Source: an uncultured Bacteroidales bacterium
GTDB taxonomy: Bacteria > Bacteroidota > Bacteroidia > Bacteroidales > UBA932
Length of the DNA: 49,985 nucleotides
Assembly (NCBI GenBank): GCA_947306365.1
Contig: CAMZGD010000019.1
Span: forward strand, 1-49,985
Direction of reading: 5' to 3'
The position numbers and the translations under genes are program-made. Under the pieces are notes generated by a model. That model worked only from the letters and a program-made list of their open reading frames with translations, was not told the DNA's origin and did no database searches. Numbering within the stretch: the first letter of the stretch is position 1; each line of letters starts with the position of its first letter. Below are positions 6,941-14,044 of the stretch, piece after piece.

Positions 6941-7654
6941 TACGGGTGTTCCATCGTGTTTGGCCAGCAGGGCGGCATCGACGCCCTGCTGGCCATGGTT
7001 CCGACAGCGGCAGGACATCTTTTCGCCAGTGTGGCATTCCCGCAGGAACTTGACGTGGAGTTCCCGGATCGTCCGATTGGCGATCCTCTCGGGACAGGCC
7101 AGCGACAGGGCGAGCCGCACTGAATCGCGGTTGTTCAAGTGCCCGTTGAAGTCGGTCTCCAAGGAGGAGACGGTATGCTCTGCCATCAGCATCCCGTCAC
7201 TGCACGTGAAGGGAGGGAAGGCGAAGCGGCGGTGTGGCACATGATTCTGCGGGTCGTACTGTGAGGCGAACCGGGTGATGTCCGTACAGGGAATCATCCG
7301 GCGGCTGGCGAGTTCCATCATCAGCCAGCAGCTGCTGCCTTGCGCGACGACAGTTCCGCCTTCCTCCCTAACGGAGTAATCGACATAGGCCCGGAGCGAC
7401 GATAGCTCTGAAAGAAAGACCTCCACGCAGATGGAGCCTGGCCAGGCAGGGAGCTTATCGGCCAGGAAACAGTGAAATTCTGTAATCATCCAAGTTTTAC
7501 CCTCTTTTACCAGGTCGAGGGCAGAGACACGGGCTTGGGCAAGGAATCGTCCGATTGTATCCTGAAAGTAGCACAAGACGGCGCCGGCCGTCATCCGGTT
7601 CTGCGGATCGATATCCGCAACGGTCAGTGAATAGGTGTGCTGGTATCGTTTCAT
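6914..7654 (-). CDS. Acyl-ACP thioesterase
   Basis: A 246-residue double-hotdog enzyme of the acyl-ACP thioesterase family (PF01643), which releases free fatty acids from acyl carrier protein in the cytoplasm. The N-terminal repeat opens YQHTYSLTVADIDPQNRM with WMITEFHCFL. The second repeat carries DFNGHLNNRD, matching the family's catalytic D-x-N-x-H-x-N-N block. Length is normal. The gene diverges from an AraC regulator across a 140-base region, with TAGCTTTG at 7683-7690 as -7 box and a -33 TTTG lying in a palindromic operator, so the AraC protein very likely controls it. It converges on the serpin gene, 8 bases apart. Confidence 0.85.
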   Translation of the reverse strand: MKRYQHTYSLTVADIDPQNRMTAGAVLCYFQDTIGRFLAQARVSALDLVKEGKTWMITEFHCFLADKLPAWPGSICVEVFLSELSSLRAYVDYSVREEGGTVVAQGSSCWLMMELASRRMIPCTDITRFASQYDPQNHVPHRRFAFPPFTCSDGMLMAEHTVSSLETDFNGHLNNRDSVRLALSLACPERIANRTIRELHVKFLRECHTGEKMSCRCRNHGQQGVDAALLAKHDGTPVCQIATIWH

Positions 7655-7682
7655 GTTGCGTATCCATTGGGGTTTCTGCGTG

Positions 7683-7714
7683 CAAAGCTACACCGGCCCC
7701 CTTTCATCAGCAAA
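7683..7714 (-). promoter_or_regulatory. Promoter of the acyl-ACP thioesterase gene
   Basis: On the minus strand: -33 TTTG at 7714-7711, a 20-base spacer, and -7 TAGCTTTG at 7690-7683. The predicted start is near 7678, giving a 24-base leader. The -33 element lies in the left arm of the operator palindrome. Confidence 0.6.
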
Positions 7715-7738
7715 AAGAGTATTATACCTTTTTGCTGA
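7707..7738. promoter_or_regulatory. Palindromic operator between the thioesterase and AraC genes
   Basis: TCAGCAAAAAG (7707-7717) and CTTTTTGCTGA (7728-7738) are perfect 11-bp inverted repeats with a 10-base spacer. Each arm contains the -33 TTTG of one of the two divergent promoters. A third, direct copy of the right half-site occurs at 7774-7790. This is the likely binding site of the adjacent AraC-family protein. Confidence 0.6.
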
Positions 7739-7761
7739 AACGGAATAATATCGTAACTTTA
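7731..7761 (+). promoter_or_regulatory. Promoter of the AraC-family regulator gene
   Basis: TTTG at 7731-7734, an exact 19-base spacer, and TAACTTTA at 7754-7761 (one mismatch to TAnnTTTG). The predicted start is near 7766, about 29 bases before ATG 7795. The -33 element is inside the right arm of the operator palindrome. Confidence 0.5.
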
Positions 7762-7773
7762 AGGCGGGAATAG

Positions 7774-7790
7774 TTATACCTTATTGCTGA
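7774..7790 (+). promoter_or_regulatory. Downstream operator half-site (direct repeat of 7722-7738)
   Basis: TTATACCTTATTGCTGA repeats TTATACCTTTTTGCTGA (7722-7738) with one change. The copies are 52 bases apart, about five helical turns, so they face the same side of DNA. This copy lies in the predicted leader of the AraC gene, a position suited to autorepression. Confidence 0.55.
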
Positions 7791-7794
7791 TTTT

Positions 7795-8676
7795 ATGGAA
7801 TGTTTGACGTTAACCGAATTACGGGAGGCTCTTCAGGTCCGTCCCATGCTTTCGCTGGGCGACGACTTTTTCATCATGGGCCTGCACTTCCGCCCGTGGC
7901 GGGAACTGCACCTGTCTTTCCCTTTCCGCTTCGAAGGGGTGATCTGCCTGTATTGTAAAGAAGGCAGTTTCGACCTGCAAGTCGGTATGGAACATTATGA
8001 CGTGCAGAAGGACTGCTTCGCCGTCAGCCTGCCGGAAGACATCCTCTCTTTTCGCTGGCGTGACCCTGGCCGGAGCGGGGAAATAACCATCATGGCCTTG
8101 TCGGAGAAGATGTTGCAGCAGATGGAATTCGACCGGCTGGGGGCGCTCTACGCTTTCCGGTGCCGTATGGTGAAGGTGGACGTGCGGACCATGATCCTGA
8201 TCCATAATTTCCAGAATATCTTCCGCTCTGTGGCGGGCGACCGTCATCCTGATGTGACCCGGAGCCTGGGTTACCTGCTGCGGGCGATGAACATCGAGCT
8301 GACACGTATCTGGGACCGCATCGCTGACCGTGAGGCCATAGCCCGCCAAGGCAGGAACCCGCTGACAGGCAAGTTCCTGGCGCTGTTGTCGCGCTTCCAC
8401 GCAGAACATCGCGACCTTGAATTCTATGCGGAGCGTCTGAGCCTTACCCCGAAATACCTTTCTGCCGCGGTGAAAGCCGACACTGGCCGCACGGCCCCCG
8501 AATGGATTGCCGAATACGTGCTCATGGAGGCTCGCTACTATCTGAAATATACTTCACTCCCGGTCAAGGAGATTGCCTGGCGCCTCAATTTCAAAAATCA
8601 GATGGATTTCTACCGCTACTACCTGCGTCACGCCGGCGAATCTCCGACTGCCTGCCGTCTGTCGGTTTCTGAGTAA
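7795..8676 (+). CDS. AraC-family transcriptional regulator
   Basis: A 293-residue regulator with a cupin-like sensory N-terminus (about 1-170) and a C-terminal AraC double helix-turn-helix (about 195-290). The second HTH is recognisable as VKEIAWRLNFKNQMDFYRYY followed by GESPTACR, close to the family signature. The first HTH includes LTPKYLSAAVKADTG. The ligand is unknown. The divergent acyl-ACP thioesterase gene and the shared operators (7707-7738, 7774-7790) make that gene and its own gene the probable targets, which suggests a fatty-acid or lipid-related signal (inference). Confidence 0.9.
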   Translation: MECLTLTELREALQVRPMLSLGDDFFIMGLHFRPWRELHLSFPFRFEGVICLYCKEGSFDLQVGMEHYDVQKDCFAVSLPEDILSFRWRDPGRSGEITIMALSEKMLQQMEFDRLGALYAFRCRMVKVDVRTMILIHNFQNIFRSVAGDRHPDVTRSLGYLLRAMNIELTRIWDRIADREAIARQGRNPLTGKFLALLSRFHAEHRDLEFYAERLSLTPKYLSAAVKADTGRTAPEWIAEYVLMEARYYLKYTSLPVKEIAWRLNFKNQMDFYRYYLRHAGESPTACRLSVSE

Positions 8677-9077
8677 ACAGAGATTGTCCTGCTGGCATAC
8701 CTATGAGAATCTGGAGGTGGGTGCCGTCATTGGTGACGCCTGCGTTGCGGTTAAGATCAAGTCGAAGGACCACATGGAAACCGAACACAAGAAAGGTTTG
8801 AAGTAATACGTGGCAGAGCCCCCGGATGCCAAGCAGTTTTTTGTCTCCAGAGACTTCTTGACCACCTCTTCAGATGCCACGTCCGACCCGACCCCTGGTT
8901 GCCCAATCATTACCGCCAAACAGGCGCAAACCATACCCCTCCGAAGATGTTTTCCTGGCATACGTTCTTGCGCCAGACCCCGATTCCGGCCCTTGGCGCA
9001 GACTCATCGGCTTCTCAAAGCAATCTCTGACCCATTGTTTTGCGGCTGTTTGGCGGGTTTTCAAAATGCCGCAGGCC
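8677..9077. other. Gene-poor stretch with one possible coding remnant
   Basis: No convincing gene is seen. On the plus strand a short frame ending at 8806 (ENLEVGAVIGDACVAVKIK, then HMETEHKKGLK) looks protein-like but has no start or neighbour to support it and may be the tail of a lost gene. The rest (about 8810-9077) has stop codons in all frames or atypical low-complexity translations. Confidence 0.3.
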
Positions 9078-9154
9078 CCGCCGCTTCTGCGGCGGCCCCC
9101 TCCCTCGGGAGGGGCAGGGGTGGGGTAGTAGAAAAGCGGTGGCTTGCCACCGCT
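9078..9154. repeat. Cluster of three perfect GC-rich hairpins (REP-like dispersed repeat)
   Basis: Three back-to-back perfect inverted repeats: CCGCCGC/GCGGCGG with a TTCT loop (9078-9095); CCCCTCCC/GGGAGGGG (9097-9114); and AGCGGTGGC/GCCACCGCT (9135-9154). A GGGGCAGGGGTGGGG tract lies between the second and third. Similar CCTCCC-TC-GGGAGG elements are, as far as I recall, scattered through many Bacteroidales genomes as non-coding repeats. No transposase or target duplication is visible here. Confidence 0.6.
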
Positions 9155-9224
9155 GACTCCGCCCATCTCCTCAAACGAAAAACGGGCCCGCAGGGACCCG
9201 TTTTTCGTGGAGATGGGCGGAGTC
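9155..9224. repeat. 16-bp inverted copy of the tmRNA 3' end flanking its terminator
   Basis: GACTCCGCCCATCTCC (9155-9170) is the exact reverse complement of GGAGATGGGCGGAGTC (9209-9224). The latter, on the minus strand, encodes the T-arm/acceptor 3' strand of tmRNA. The 38 bases between hold the ssrA terminator hairpin. A read-through ssrA transcript could fold its trailer back over its own 3' acceptor strand. Confidence 0.7.
9173..9207 (-). terminator. Rho-independent terminator of ssrA
   Basis: CGAAAAACGGG (9176-9186) and CCCGTTTTTCG (9197-9207) form an 11-bp stem directly after the tmRNA 3' end. Read on the minus strand, the GC-rich core is followed by TTTTTCGTTTG. Confidence 0.75.
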
Positions 9225-9601
9225 GAACCGCCGTCCGAATAAAGCGCCAAGTGGCTTTCTACATGCTTATCCTTCCTTTGGTTGTCGGAGACCGGCTGCC
9301 GGAAGGCGGGCCATCGGTCCCTTAGCTTCTGAAACTTAAGGCGCGGTAGAAGCGTCGACGCCCGCATCCCTCCTGAATGATACCCCATATACCGGAGCGG
9401 GAAGGCCAGGAACTCCGGCGGGATACTCGTCGCTACGGACCTGGTCCGCGCGATTAAGCCTTCTTACTTGGTAAGACTAGGCAGCGAGTGCATAGTTGTT
9501 GTTGCCAGTTATGGCTTGTAGTCTGAGATTTACGAGCGGGGCTACGACGCTCGGCATGCTTACCGCCCGACATCATTTACCGTCAAAACCAGTACATCCC
9601 C
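9208..9601 (-). ncRNA. ssrA: Transfer-messenger RNA (tmRNA)
   Basis: Minus strand, about 394 bases. The 5' end GGGGATG (9601-9595) pairs with the 3' acceptor CATCTCC (9215-9209); a discriminator A at 9208 precedes post-transcriptional CCA. The T-arm reads GGTTCGACTCC, and the 5' domain reads GTACTGGTTTTGACGG as in Bacteroidota tmRNAs. The tag frame at 9506-9477 encodes GNNNYALAA then TAG (with Ala from tRNA, AGNNNYALAA), close to the Bacteroides tag ending NYALAA. It frees stalled ribosomes and marks the peptide for proteolysis; Lon, encoded at 44238, is one known tag protease. A CATCTTTA box at 9635-9628 may be its promoter. Confidence 0.95.
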
Positions 9602-9698
9602 AGTCATGCCGCTGTCGAACGACGGTGTAAAGATGCAAAAAATGGGCGAAATGTTGCGTCTTTTCTGAAAAAGATCGCTTCCCGCGGTGCAAAATGCG

Positions 9699-9706
9699 TA
9701 TATTTG
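9699..9706 (+). promoter_or_regulatory. -7 box (TATATTTG), leaderless arrangement for the second FlK-like gene
   Basis: An exact TAnnTTTG match ending 4 bases before ATG 9711, so the predicted first transcribed base is the A of ATG. An in-frame GTG at 9687 lies upstream of this start and is rejected as a translation start. Confidence 0.5.
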
Positions 9707-9710
9707 TCCT

Positions 9711-10097
9711 ATGCTTACGATTGGAATCAAAGGATCGGCGGAACTTCTCGTGACGGAGAACCTGACCGCCCGGGAAGTCGGCAGCGGGACGGTGGCCGTC
9801 CTGGCGACGCCGATGATGATCGCCCTGATGGAGAAAACCTGCCTGCTGAGCGTCAGGCCCTTCCTGGAAGCCGGCCAGGATACCGTGGGAACCCATGTCG
9901 ACGTTGCGCATACGGCCGCCACGCCGGTCGGAATGCGGGTCCGCTGCGAATCGGAACTTGTCGAGATCGACCGCCGGCGACTGGTCTACCGCGTGACGGC
10001 GTGGGATGAGGCCGGCGTGGTCGGCGAAGGGACGCATACGCGGTTTGTCATCGATATTGAAAAGTTTCAGGCGAAAGCCGGAATGAGGAAGCCATGA
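9711..10097 (+). CDS. Hotdog-fold thioesterase, FlK-like (paralogue)
   Basis: A 128-residue hotdog protein sharing the arrangement of the 2894 gene: LATPMMIALMEKT (Thr and Glu), DVAHTAATPVG (His) and GEGTHTRFVIDI near the end. Small acyl-CoA thioester cleavage is the family activity; the substrate is unknown. It is the first gene of an apparent operon: its TGA overlaps the ATG of the glycerophosphodiesterase gene (ATGA, 10094-10097). The mRNA is predicted to be leaderless. Confidence 0.8.
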   Translation: MLTIGIKGSAELLVTENLTAREVGSGTVAVLATPMMIALMEKTCLLSVRPFLEAGQDTVGTHVDVAHTAATPVGMRVRCESELVEIDRRRLVYRVTAWDEAGVVGEGTHTRFVIDIEKFQAKAGMRKP

Positions 10098-10879
10098 TGA
10101 AAAGAATCCTATTTGTCCTGTTGGCAGGCATCGTGTCGCTGACTCTGCAGGCCCAGACGATTACGGCGCACCGGGGCGGGGCCTTCCTGGGAAACGAGAA
10201 TACCCTGTCGTGCATTGAAAAAGGCATTGCTTCCGGAGCGGACCTGATCGAGATCGACGTCCACAAGACCCGCGACGGCGCTGTCGTGGTCTGCCACGAC
10301 GAAACCCTTGACCGGACGACCGATACGAAGGGCCGGATCGAGGAGATGACGCTGGAAGAAGTCCGGCGCGCAAGGATCGTGGACCGGGACGGAAACCCGA
10401 CCGATGAAACCGTCCCCACGCTTGGGGAGGTACTGCAGCTGATCGGCGGCCGTTGCGGATTACTGTTGGAAATCAAGCTGAAGCGGGATGACCAGTACCC
10501 CGGCATCGTTCCTGACGTGCTGGCCTTGATCCAGGCAGGCGGAATGCACGACCAGACGATCATCCAGTCGTTCAACGATGCGGTGATTGTGGAGGCCCAC
10601 CAGCTGGATCCCACCATCCGCGTGGAAAAACTGCTGGTCTGCCGGCTGCCGTTCGGCTTGTGCTACGATGTGCGGCTGCACCGATTCTCGTTTGACCGCT
10701 ACGATTACGCCGCGGCGATCAACCCCTGCTATCGCTTGACTTCCAGGCGTTTCATCCGCCAGGCACACAAAGCGGGGAAGGAGGTCCGCCTCTGGACCGT
10801 CAATAAGCCGCTCCGACGCCGGCTCCGCGAGGCGGACGGCATCATCACCAACGACCCGACGATTTGGAAACAGCGTTGA
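10094..10879 (+). CDS. Glycerophosphodiester phosphodiesterase, exported
   Basis: A 261-residue GDPD-fold enzyme with a signal peptide (about residues 1-21, MKRILFVLLAGIVSLTLQAQ), so probably periplasmic. Family residues are visible in TAHRGGAFLGNENTL (H26, R27, then Glu), LIEIDVHKTRDG (metal-binding Glu and Asp) and VCHDETLDRTT (catalytic His). It hydrolyses deacylated phospholipid head groups to glycerol-3-phosphate and an alcohol. The start overlaps the upstream thioesterase stop. A GAGGAAG ribosome site precedes ATG 10094, and ATG 10097 is an equal alternative. The next gene starts 18 bases downstream. Confidence 0.9.
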   Translation: MMKRILFVLLAGIVSLTLQAQTITAHRGGAFLGNENTLSCIEKGIASGADLIEIDVHKTRDGAVVVCHDETLDRTTDTKGRIEEMTLEEVRRARIVDRDGNPTDETVPTLGEVLQLIGGRCGLLLEIKLKRDDQYPGIVPDVLALIQAGGMHDQTIIQSFNDAVIVEAHQLDPTIRVEKLLVCRLPFGLCYDVRLHRFSFDRYDYAAAINPCYRLTSRRFIRQAHKAGKEVRLWTVNKPLRRRLREADGIITNDPTIWKQR

Positions 10880-10897
10880 TACGAACCGATAAGAAAT

Positions 10898-12196
10898 ATG
10901 ATCGACAAAGAAACCCGTGAGCGCATCCTTGCGCTGATCCATAAGGAAGTGGTGCCGGCGATCGGCTGTACCGAGCCGATGGCCGTCGCCCTGTGTACGG
11001 CGCGCGCCGCAGAGATGCTGGGCTGCCGGCCGGAGAAGGTCGAGGCGCTCCTGAGCGCCAATATCCTGAAAAACGCGATGGGCGTGGGCATTCCCGGCAC
11101 GGGAATGACCGGCCTGCCGATCGCCATTGCATTGGGCGCCCTGATCGGCAAGAGTGCGTATCAGCTGGAAGTGCTGCGCGACCTGACTCCCGAAGCCCTG
11201 GCTGAGGGGCGGCGTTTCATCGAAGAGGGCCGCATCGCCATCGGACTCAAGAAAGGCATCTCCGAGAAACTCTATATCGAGATCATCGCCTCGGCGGGGA
11301 AACGGGAGGTGACGGCGGTCATCGCCGGCGGCCACACACGTTTCGTGTATGCGGAGCCCTGGCGGTTGAGCGACACCCGGTTGGCGAAGCTGGTGCCGGA
11401 GGGAGGCGCTCCGGCCGAAACCGACGACATTGCGTTGAACCTCAAGCTGGTCTACGATTTTGCCACCACTGCGCCGCTCGACGAGATCCGTTTCATCCTC
11501 GAAACGCGCGACTACAATATGACGGCGGCCCGCGAGGCGCTCAAGGGCAATTACGGGCATAATCTCGGAAAGACCATCGACCGTCCGCTTGCAAAGGGGA
11601 TCCTCGGCAACAGCGTCTATTCGCATATGATCGCCCGTACCGCGGCGGCCTGCGACGCGCGGATGGGCGGGGCGATGATTCCCGTGATGAGCAATTCGGG
11701 CAGCGGGAACCAGGGCATCTGCGCCACCAATCCGGTGTGCGTGTTTGCCGATGAGAACGAGAATACCGAGGAGGAACTGGTCCGCGCACTGATGCTGAGC
11801 CACCTGACGGCCATCTACATCAAGCAGTCGCTGGGCCGGCTGTCTGCGCTATGCGGCTGCGTCGTGGCCAGCACGGGCAGCAGCGTGGGCATCACATACC
11901 TGATGGGCGGCGACTATGCACGGTGCTGTGCGGCCGTCAAGAACATGGTGGCCAACCTGACGGGGATGATCTGCGACGGGGCCAAGCCTTCGTGTTCGCT
12001 GAAGCTGACTTCCGGCGTCTCGACCGCCATCCTGTCGGCCCTGCTGGCCATGGAAGGCAAGTGCGTCACCGCGCAGGAGGGGATTGTCGATGACGACATC
12101 GACCGTTCCATCCATAATCTCACCGCCATCGGCGCCGACGCGATGTGCATCACCGACGAAATGGTGCTCGACATCATGACCAACAAAGGTTGCTAG
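10898..12196 (+). CDS. L-cysteine desulfidase-like Fe-S enzyme (CyuA / UPF0597 family)
   Basis: A 432-residue protein of the CyuA/UPF0597 family, related to the alpha part of Fe-S L-serine dehydratases. Family enzymes use an oxygen-sensitive [4Fe-4S] cluster to split L-cysteine into pyruvate, ammonia and sulfide. Expected cysteines are visible: C24 in PAIGCTEPMAV (catalytic position) and later ones in GNQGICATNPVC, LCGCVVASTGSSVG and MICDGAKPSCSLK. Length is normal and no signal peptide is seen. The start lies 18 bases after the phosphodiesterase gene, and the regulator gene begins 6 bases downstream. Activity on L-serine or another substrate is possible. Confidence 0.85.
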   Translation: MIDKETRERILALIHKEVVPAIGCTEPMAVALCTARAAEMLGCRPEKVEALLSANILKNAMGVGIPGTGMTGLPIAIALGALIGKSAYQLEVLRDLTPEALAEGRRFIEEGRIAIGLKKGISEKLYIEIIASAGKREVTAVIAGGHTRFVYAEPWRLSDTRLAKLVPEGGAPAETDDIALNLKLVYDFATTAPLDEIRFILETRDYNMTAAREALKGNYGHNLGKTIDRPLAKGILGNSVYSHMIARTAAACDARMGGAMIPVMSNSGSGNQGICATNPVCVFADENENTEEELVRALMLSHLTAIYIKQSLGRLSALCGCVVASTGSSVGITYLMGGDYARCCAAVKNMVANLTGMICDGAKPSCSLKLTSGVSTAILSALLAMEGKCVTAQEGIVDDDIDRSIHNLTAIGADAMCITDEMVLDIMTNKGC

Positions 12197-12202
12197 GCGG
12201 CT

Positions 12203-13837
12203 ATGCGTCCGGTCCGTTTCCTCATCCTCCTGTGCGTCGCGGCGGCTTTCCTGCCGGCGGGTTGCGGCCGCAGCGGAGAACTGGACCGGCCGACCCGGCA
12301 ATTGCTGGACGAACTGGACGGGTATGTGTCCGCCCGGAGCGTCTATGTTGCGGCGAAACGCGACCAGATGGACGCACTCCGCGGCATCGCGCTGTCGACG
12401 TCCGAGCCGGTGCTTCGCTATGAGACCGAGATGCGGCTGGCCGACGGCTACTTCTCCTTCAGTTTCGATTCGACGCAGCAGTATCTCAAGGACTGCCAGG
12501 CGCTGGCGCGCACGCTGGGCGACAAGGACCGCTACGACCGGGCTTCCATCCAGCTGGGGCATCTCTATGCGAAGGCGGGCAACTATATGGAGGCGTACAA
12601 CCTGCTGTACGACCAGATCGATACAGCTTCGCTTTCCGAAGCGCGGATGACCCAGTACCTGACGGCGCTCTACGATTTCAGCATGGACCTGTCCGGCAAT
12701 TCGGGCATGGTGGAGCGGCTCGACATCCCCGTGGCCGCCGGTTACCGCAACCGCCTGATGGAACGCCTCCCGCGCGATTCCGAAACCTGGCGCGTGCTGC
12801 TGCGCGACCGGCTTTTCGAGGAGGAACGCTATGCGTCCGCCGACAGTGTCGGGCGGCTGCTGCTCTCCGGCACGAATCCGGACCAGCACGCCTATGCCAT
12901 CTACGCATACTATCTGTCTGAAATCGCCGACCGGATGGGACGTCCTGCCGACCGGATGGGCTGGCTGGTACGTTCGGCCGAAAGCGACATCATCAATGCC
13001 GTCCGCGATTATGCTTCGCTGACGATGGTGGGGCAGGAGGTCCTGCAGCGTGACGTGGACCGCTCGTTCCGATATCTGCGGACCGCGCAGGAAGACGCGA
13101 TCGACTACAATGCCAAGTTGCGGCCCTGGCAGATCTCGCGTTTCCTGATGCAGGTGGAAGACGCCTATTCCGCACGACAGGAACAGCAACGGAAGACTGC
13201 GGTCGCTTTCTCCATCCTGCTGGCCCTCCTGACCGCCGCCCTGGCGCTGCTGGCCTGGTTCTTCATCGCCCGTTCCCGGAAATTGCAGCGCGTGCGCAAG
13301 GAACTGGAGGAGAGCAATGCCCGGCTGGCGGACGCCAACGAGAAGCTGAACGTGCTCAACCGGGAGATCTCGCTGTCCGACCAAGTCAAGGAAAGCCACA
13401 TCGTTTCGTTCCTGGAGAGCTTTTCCAACGAAATCCACCTGTTCCGCTCTGAAGACAACCACCTGCGCAATCTGCTCAAGCAGGGGAAGTCGGCGCAGCT
13501 GCTTCGCGAGCTGAGCAGTTCTTCCCGTTCGGAAAAGGCGCGGGAAGATTTCTACCGCACCTTCGACAAGACCTTCCTTTCGATGTATCCCGACTTTGTG
13601 GACCGTTTCAACGACCTGCTGCTGGAACCCGCCCGGGTGCATCCGCCCAAGGGGGGACTGAATACGGAGCTGCGGATTTTCGCGCTGATCCGTCTGGGGG
13701 TGGAAGATTCCAAGCAGATCGCGAAGATGCTCGACTACTCGTTGAGCACGATCTACAACTACAAGGTGTCCGTCAAGAATCAGGCTGCCGTTGACCGCGA
13801 CTCGTTTGAGGAACGGGTGAAGATGATTGGAAAGTAG
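12203..13837 (+). CDS. DUF6377-type membrane-bound transcriptional regulator
   Basis: A 544-residue regulator typical of Bacteroidota polysaccharide loci. It starts with a lipoprotein-like signal (LPAGCGRSG, Cys21), then a helical repeat (TPR-like) sensor region to about residue 325, one membrane helix (about 330-352, LLALLTAALALLAWFFIA) and a coiled coil (about 355-395). The C-terminal DUF6377 part has a LuxR-like helix-turn-helix, RLGVEDSKQIAKMLDYSLST. I infer that it senses a periplasmic glycan signal and activates the SusC/SusD locus that begins 207 bases downstream. It is 6 bases after the cysteine desulfidase gene, so it is probably transcribed with it. Confidence 0.85.
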   Translation: MRPVRFLILLCVAAAFLPAGCGRSGELDRPTRQLLDELDGYVSARSVYVAAKRDQMDALRGIALSTSEPVLRYETEMRLADGYFSFSFDSTQQYLKDCQALARTLGDKDRYDRASIQLGHLYAKAGNYMEAYNLLYDQIDTASLSEARMTQYLTALYDFSMDLSGNSGMVERLDIPVAAGYRNRLMERLPRDSETWRVLLRDRLFEEERYASADSVGRLLLSGTNPDQHAYAIYAYYLSEIADRMGRPADRMGWLVRSAESDIINAVRDYASLTMVGQEVLQRDVDRSFRYLRTAQEDAIDYNAKLRPWQISRFLMQVEDAYSARQEQQRKTAVAFSILLALLTAALALLAWFFIARSRKLQRVRKELEESNARLADANEKLNVLNREISLSDQVKESHIVSFLESFSNEIHLFRSEDNHLRNLLKQGKSAQLLRELSSSSRSEKAREDFYRTFDKTFLSMYPDFVDRFNDLLLEPARVHPPKGGLNTELRIFALIRLGVEDSKQIAKMLDYSLSTIYNYKVSVKNQAAVDRDSFEERVKMIGK

Positions 13838-13870
13838 TGACCTTCGGGTTCTCCAATCACTACTTTTTTA
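13831..13870 (+). terminator. Rho-independent terminator after the DUF6377 regulator gene
   Basis: AAGTAGTGA (13832-13840) pairs with TCACTACTT (13857-13865), followed by a T-run. GATTGGA (13825-13831) can alternatively pair with TCCAATC (13852-13858). The stem begins inside the last codons. It separates the regulator operon from the SusC promoter region. Confidence 0.7.
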
Positions 13871-13969
13871 GATGCTTATGTTTTTAATAATCATTTGTTT
13901 TACAGATGATTGAGTTTTCTATTATACTACTTATTTTTTATTGTGCGCGCGTGGGGTTGCAATTCTGGT

Positions 13970-13977
13970 TAATTTTG
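13970..13977 (+). promoter_or_regulatory. -7 box (TAATTTTG) in the AT-rich region before susC
   Basis: The 207 bases between the regulator and SusC genes are AT-rich and hold this exact TAnnTTTG match. The predicted start is near 13982, giving a leader of about 63 bases before ATG 14045. No TTTG lies at 19-base spacing, as expected for an activator-dependent promoter. No other feature is clear. Confidence 0.4.
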
Positions 13978-14044
13978 TAATGGATATCTATCCGAACAAC
14001 CTGAAAACAAATCAATAACCAACGCCCAACAAAAAATCAAGCGT

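Noticed and set aside
8810-9170. Open frames on both strands between the AraC gene and ssrA.
   Set aside because: Translations are low-complexity and stem from the hairpin repeats; no start site or family pattern supports a protein.
9155-9224. Reading the repeated tmRNA 3' end as an attachment site of an integrated element.
   Set aside because: Attachment-site duplications are direct repeats bounding an element with an integrase. Here the copy is inverted, only 38 bases away, and no integrase is present.
9687-9710. GTG start at 9687 for the second FlK-like thioesterase.
   Set aside because: It is upstream of the predicted transcription start and its codons overlap the -7 box.
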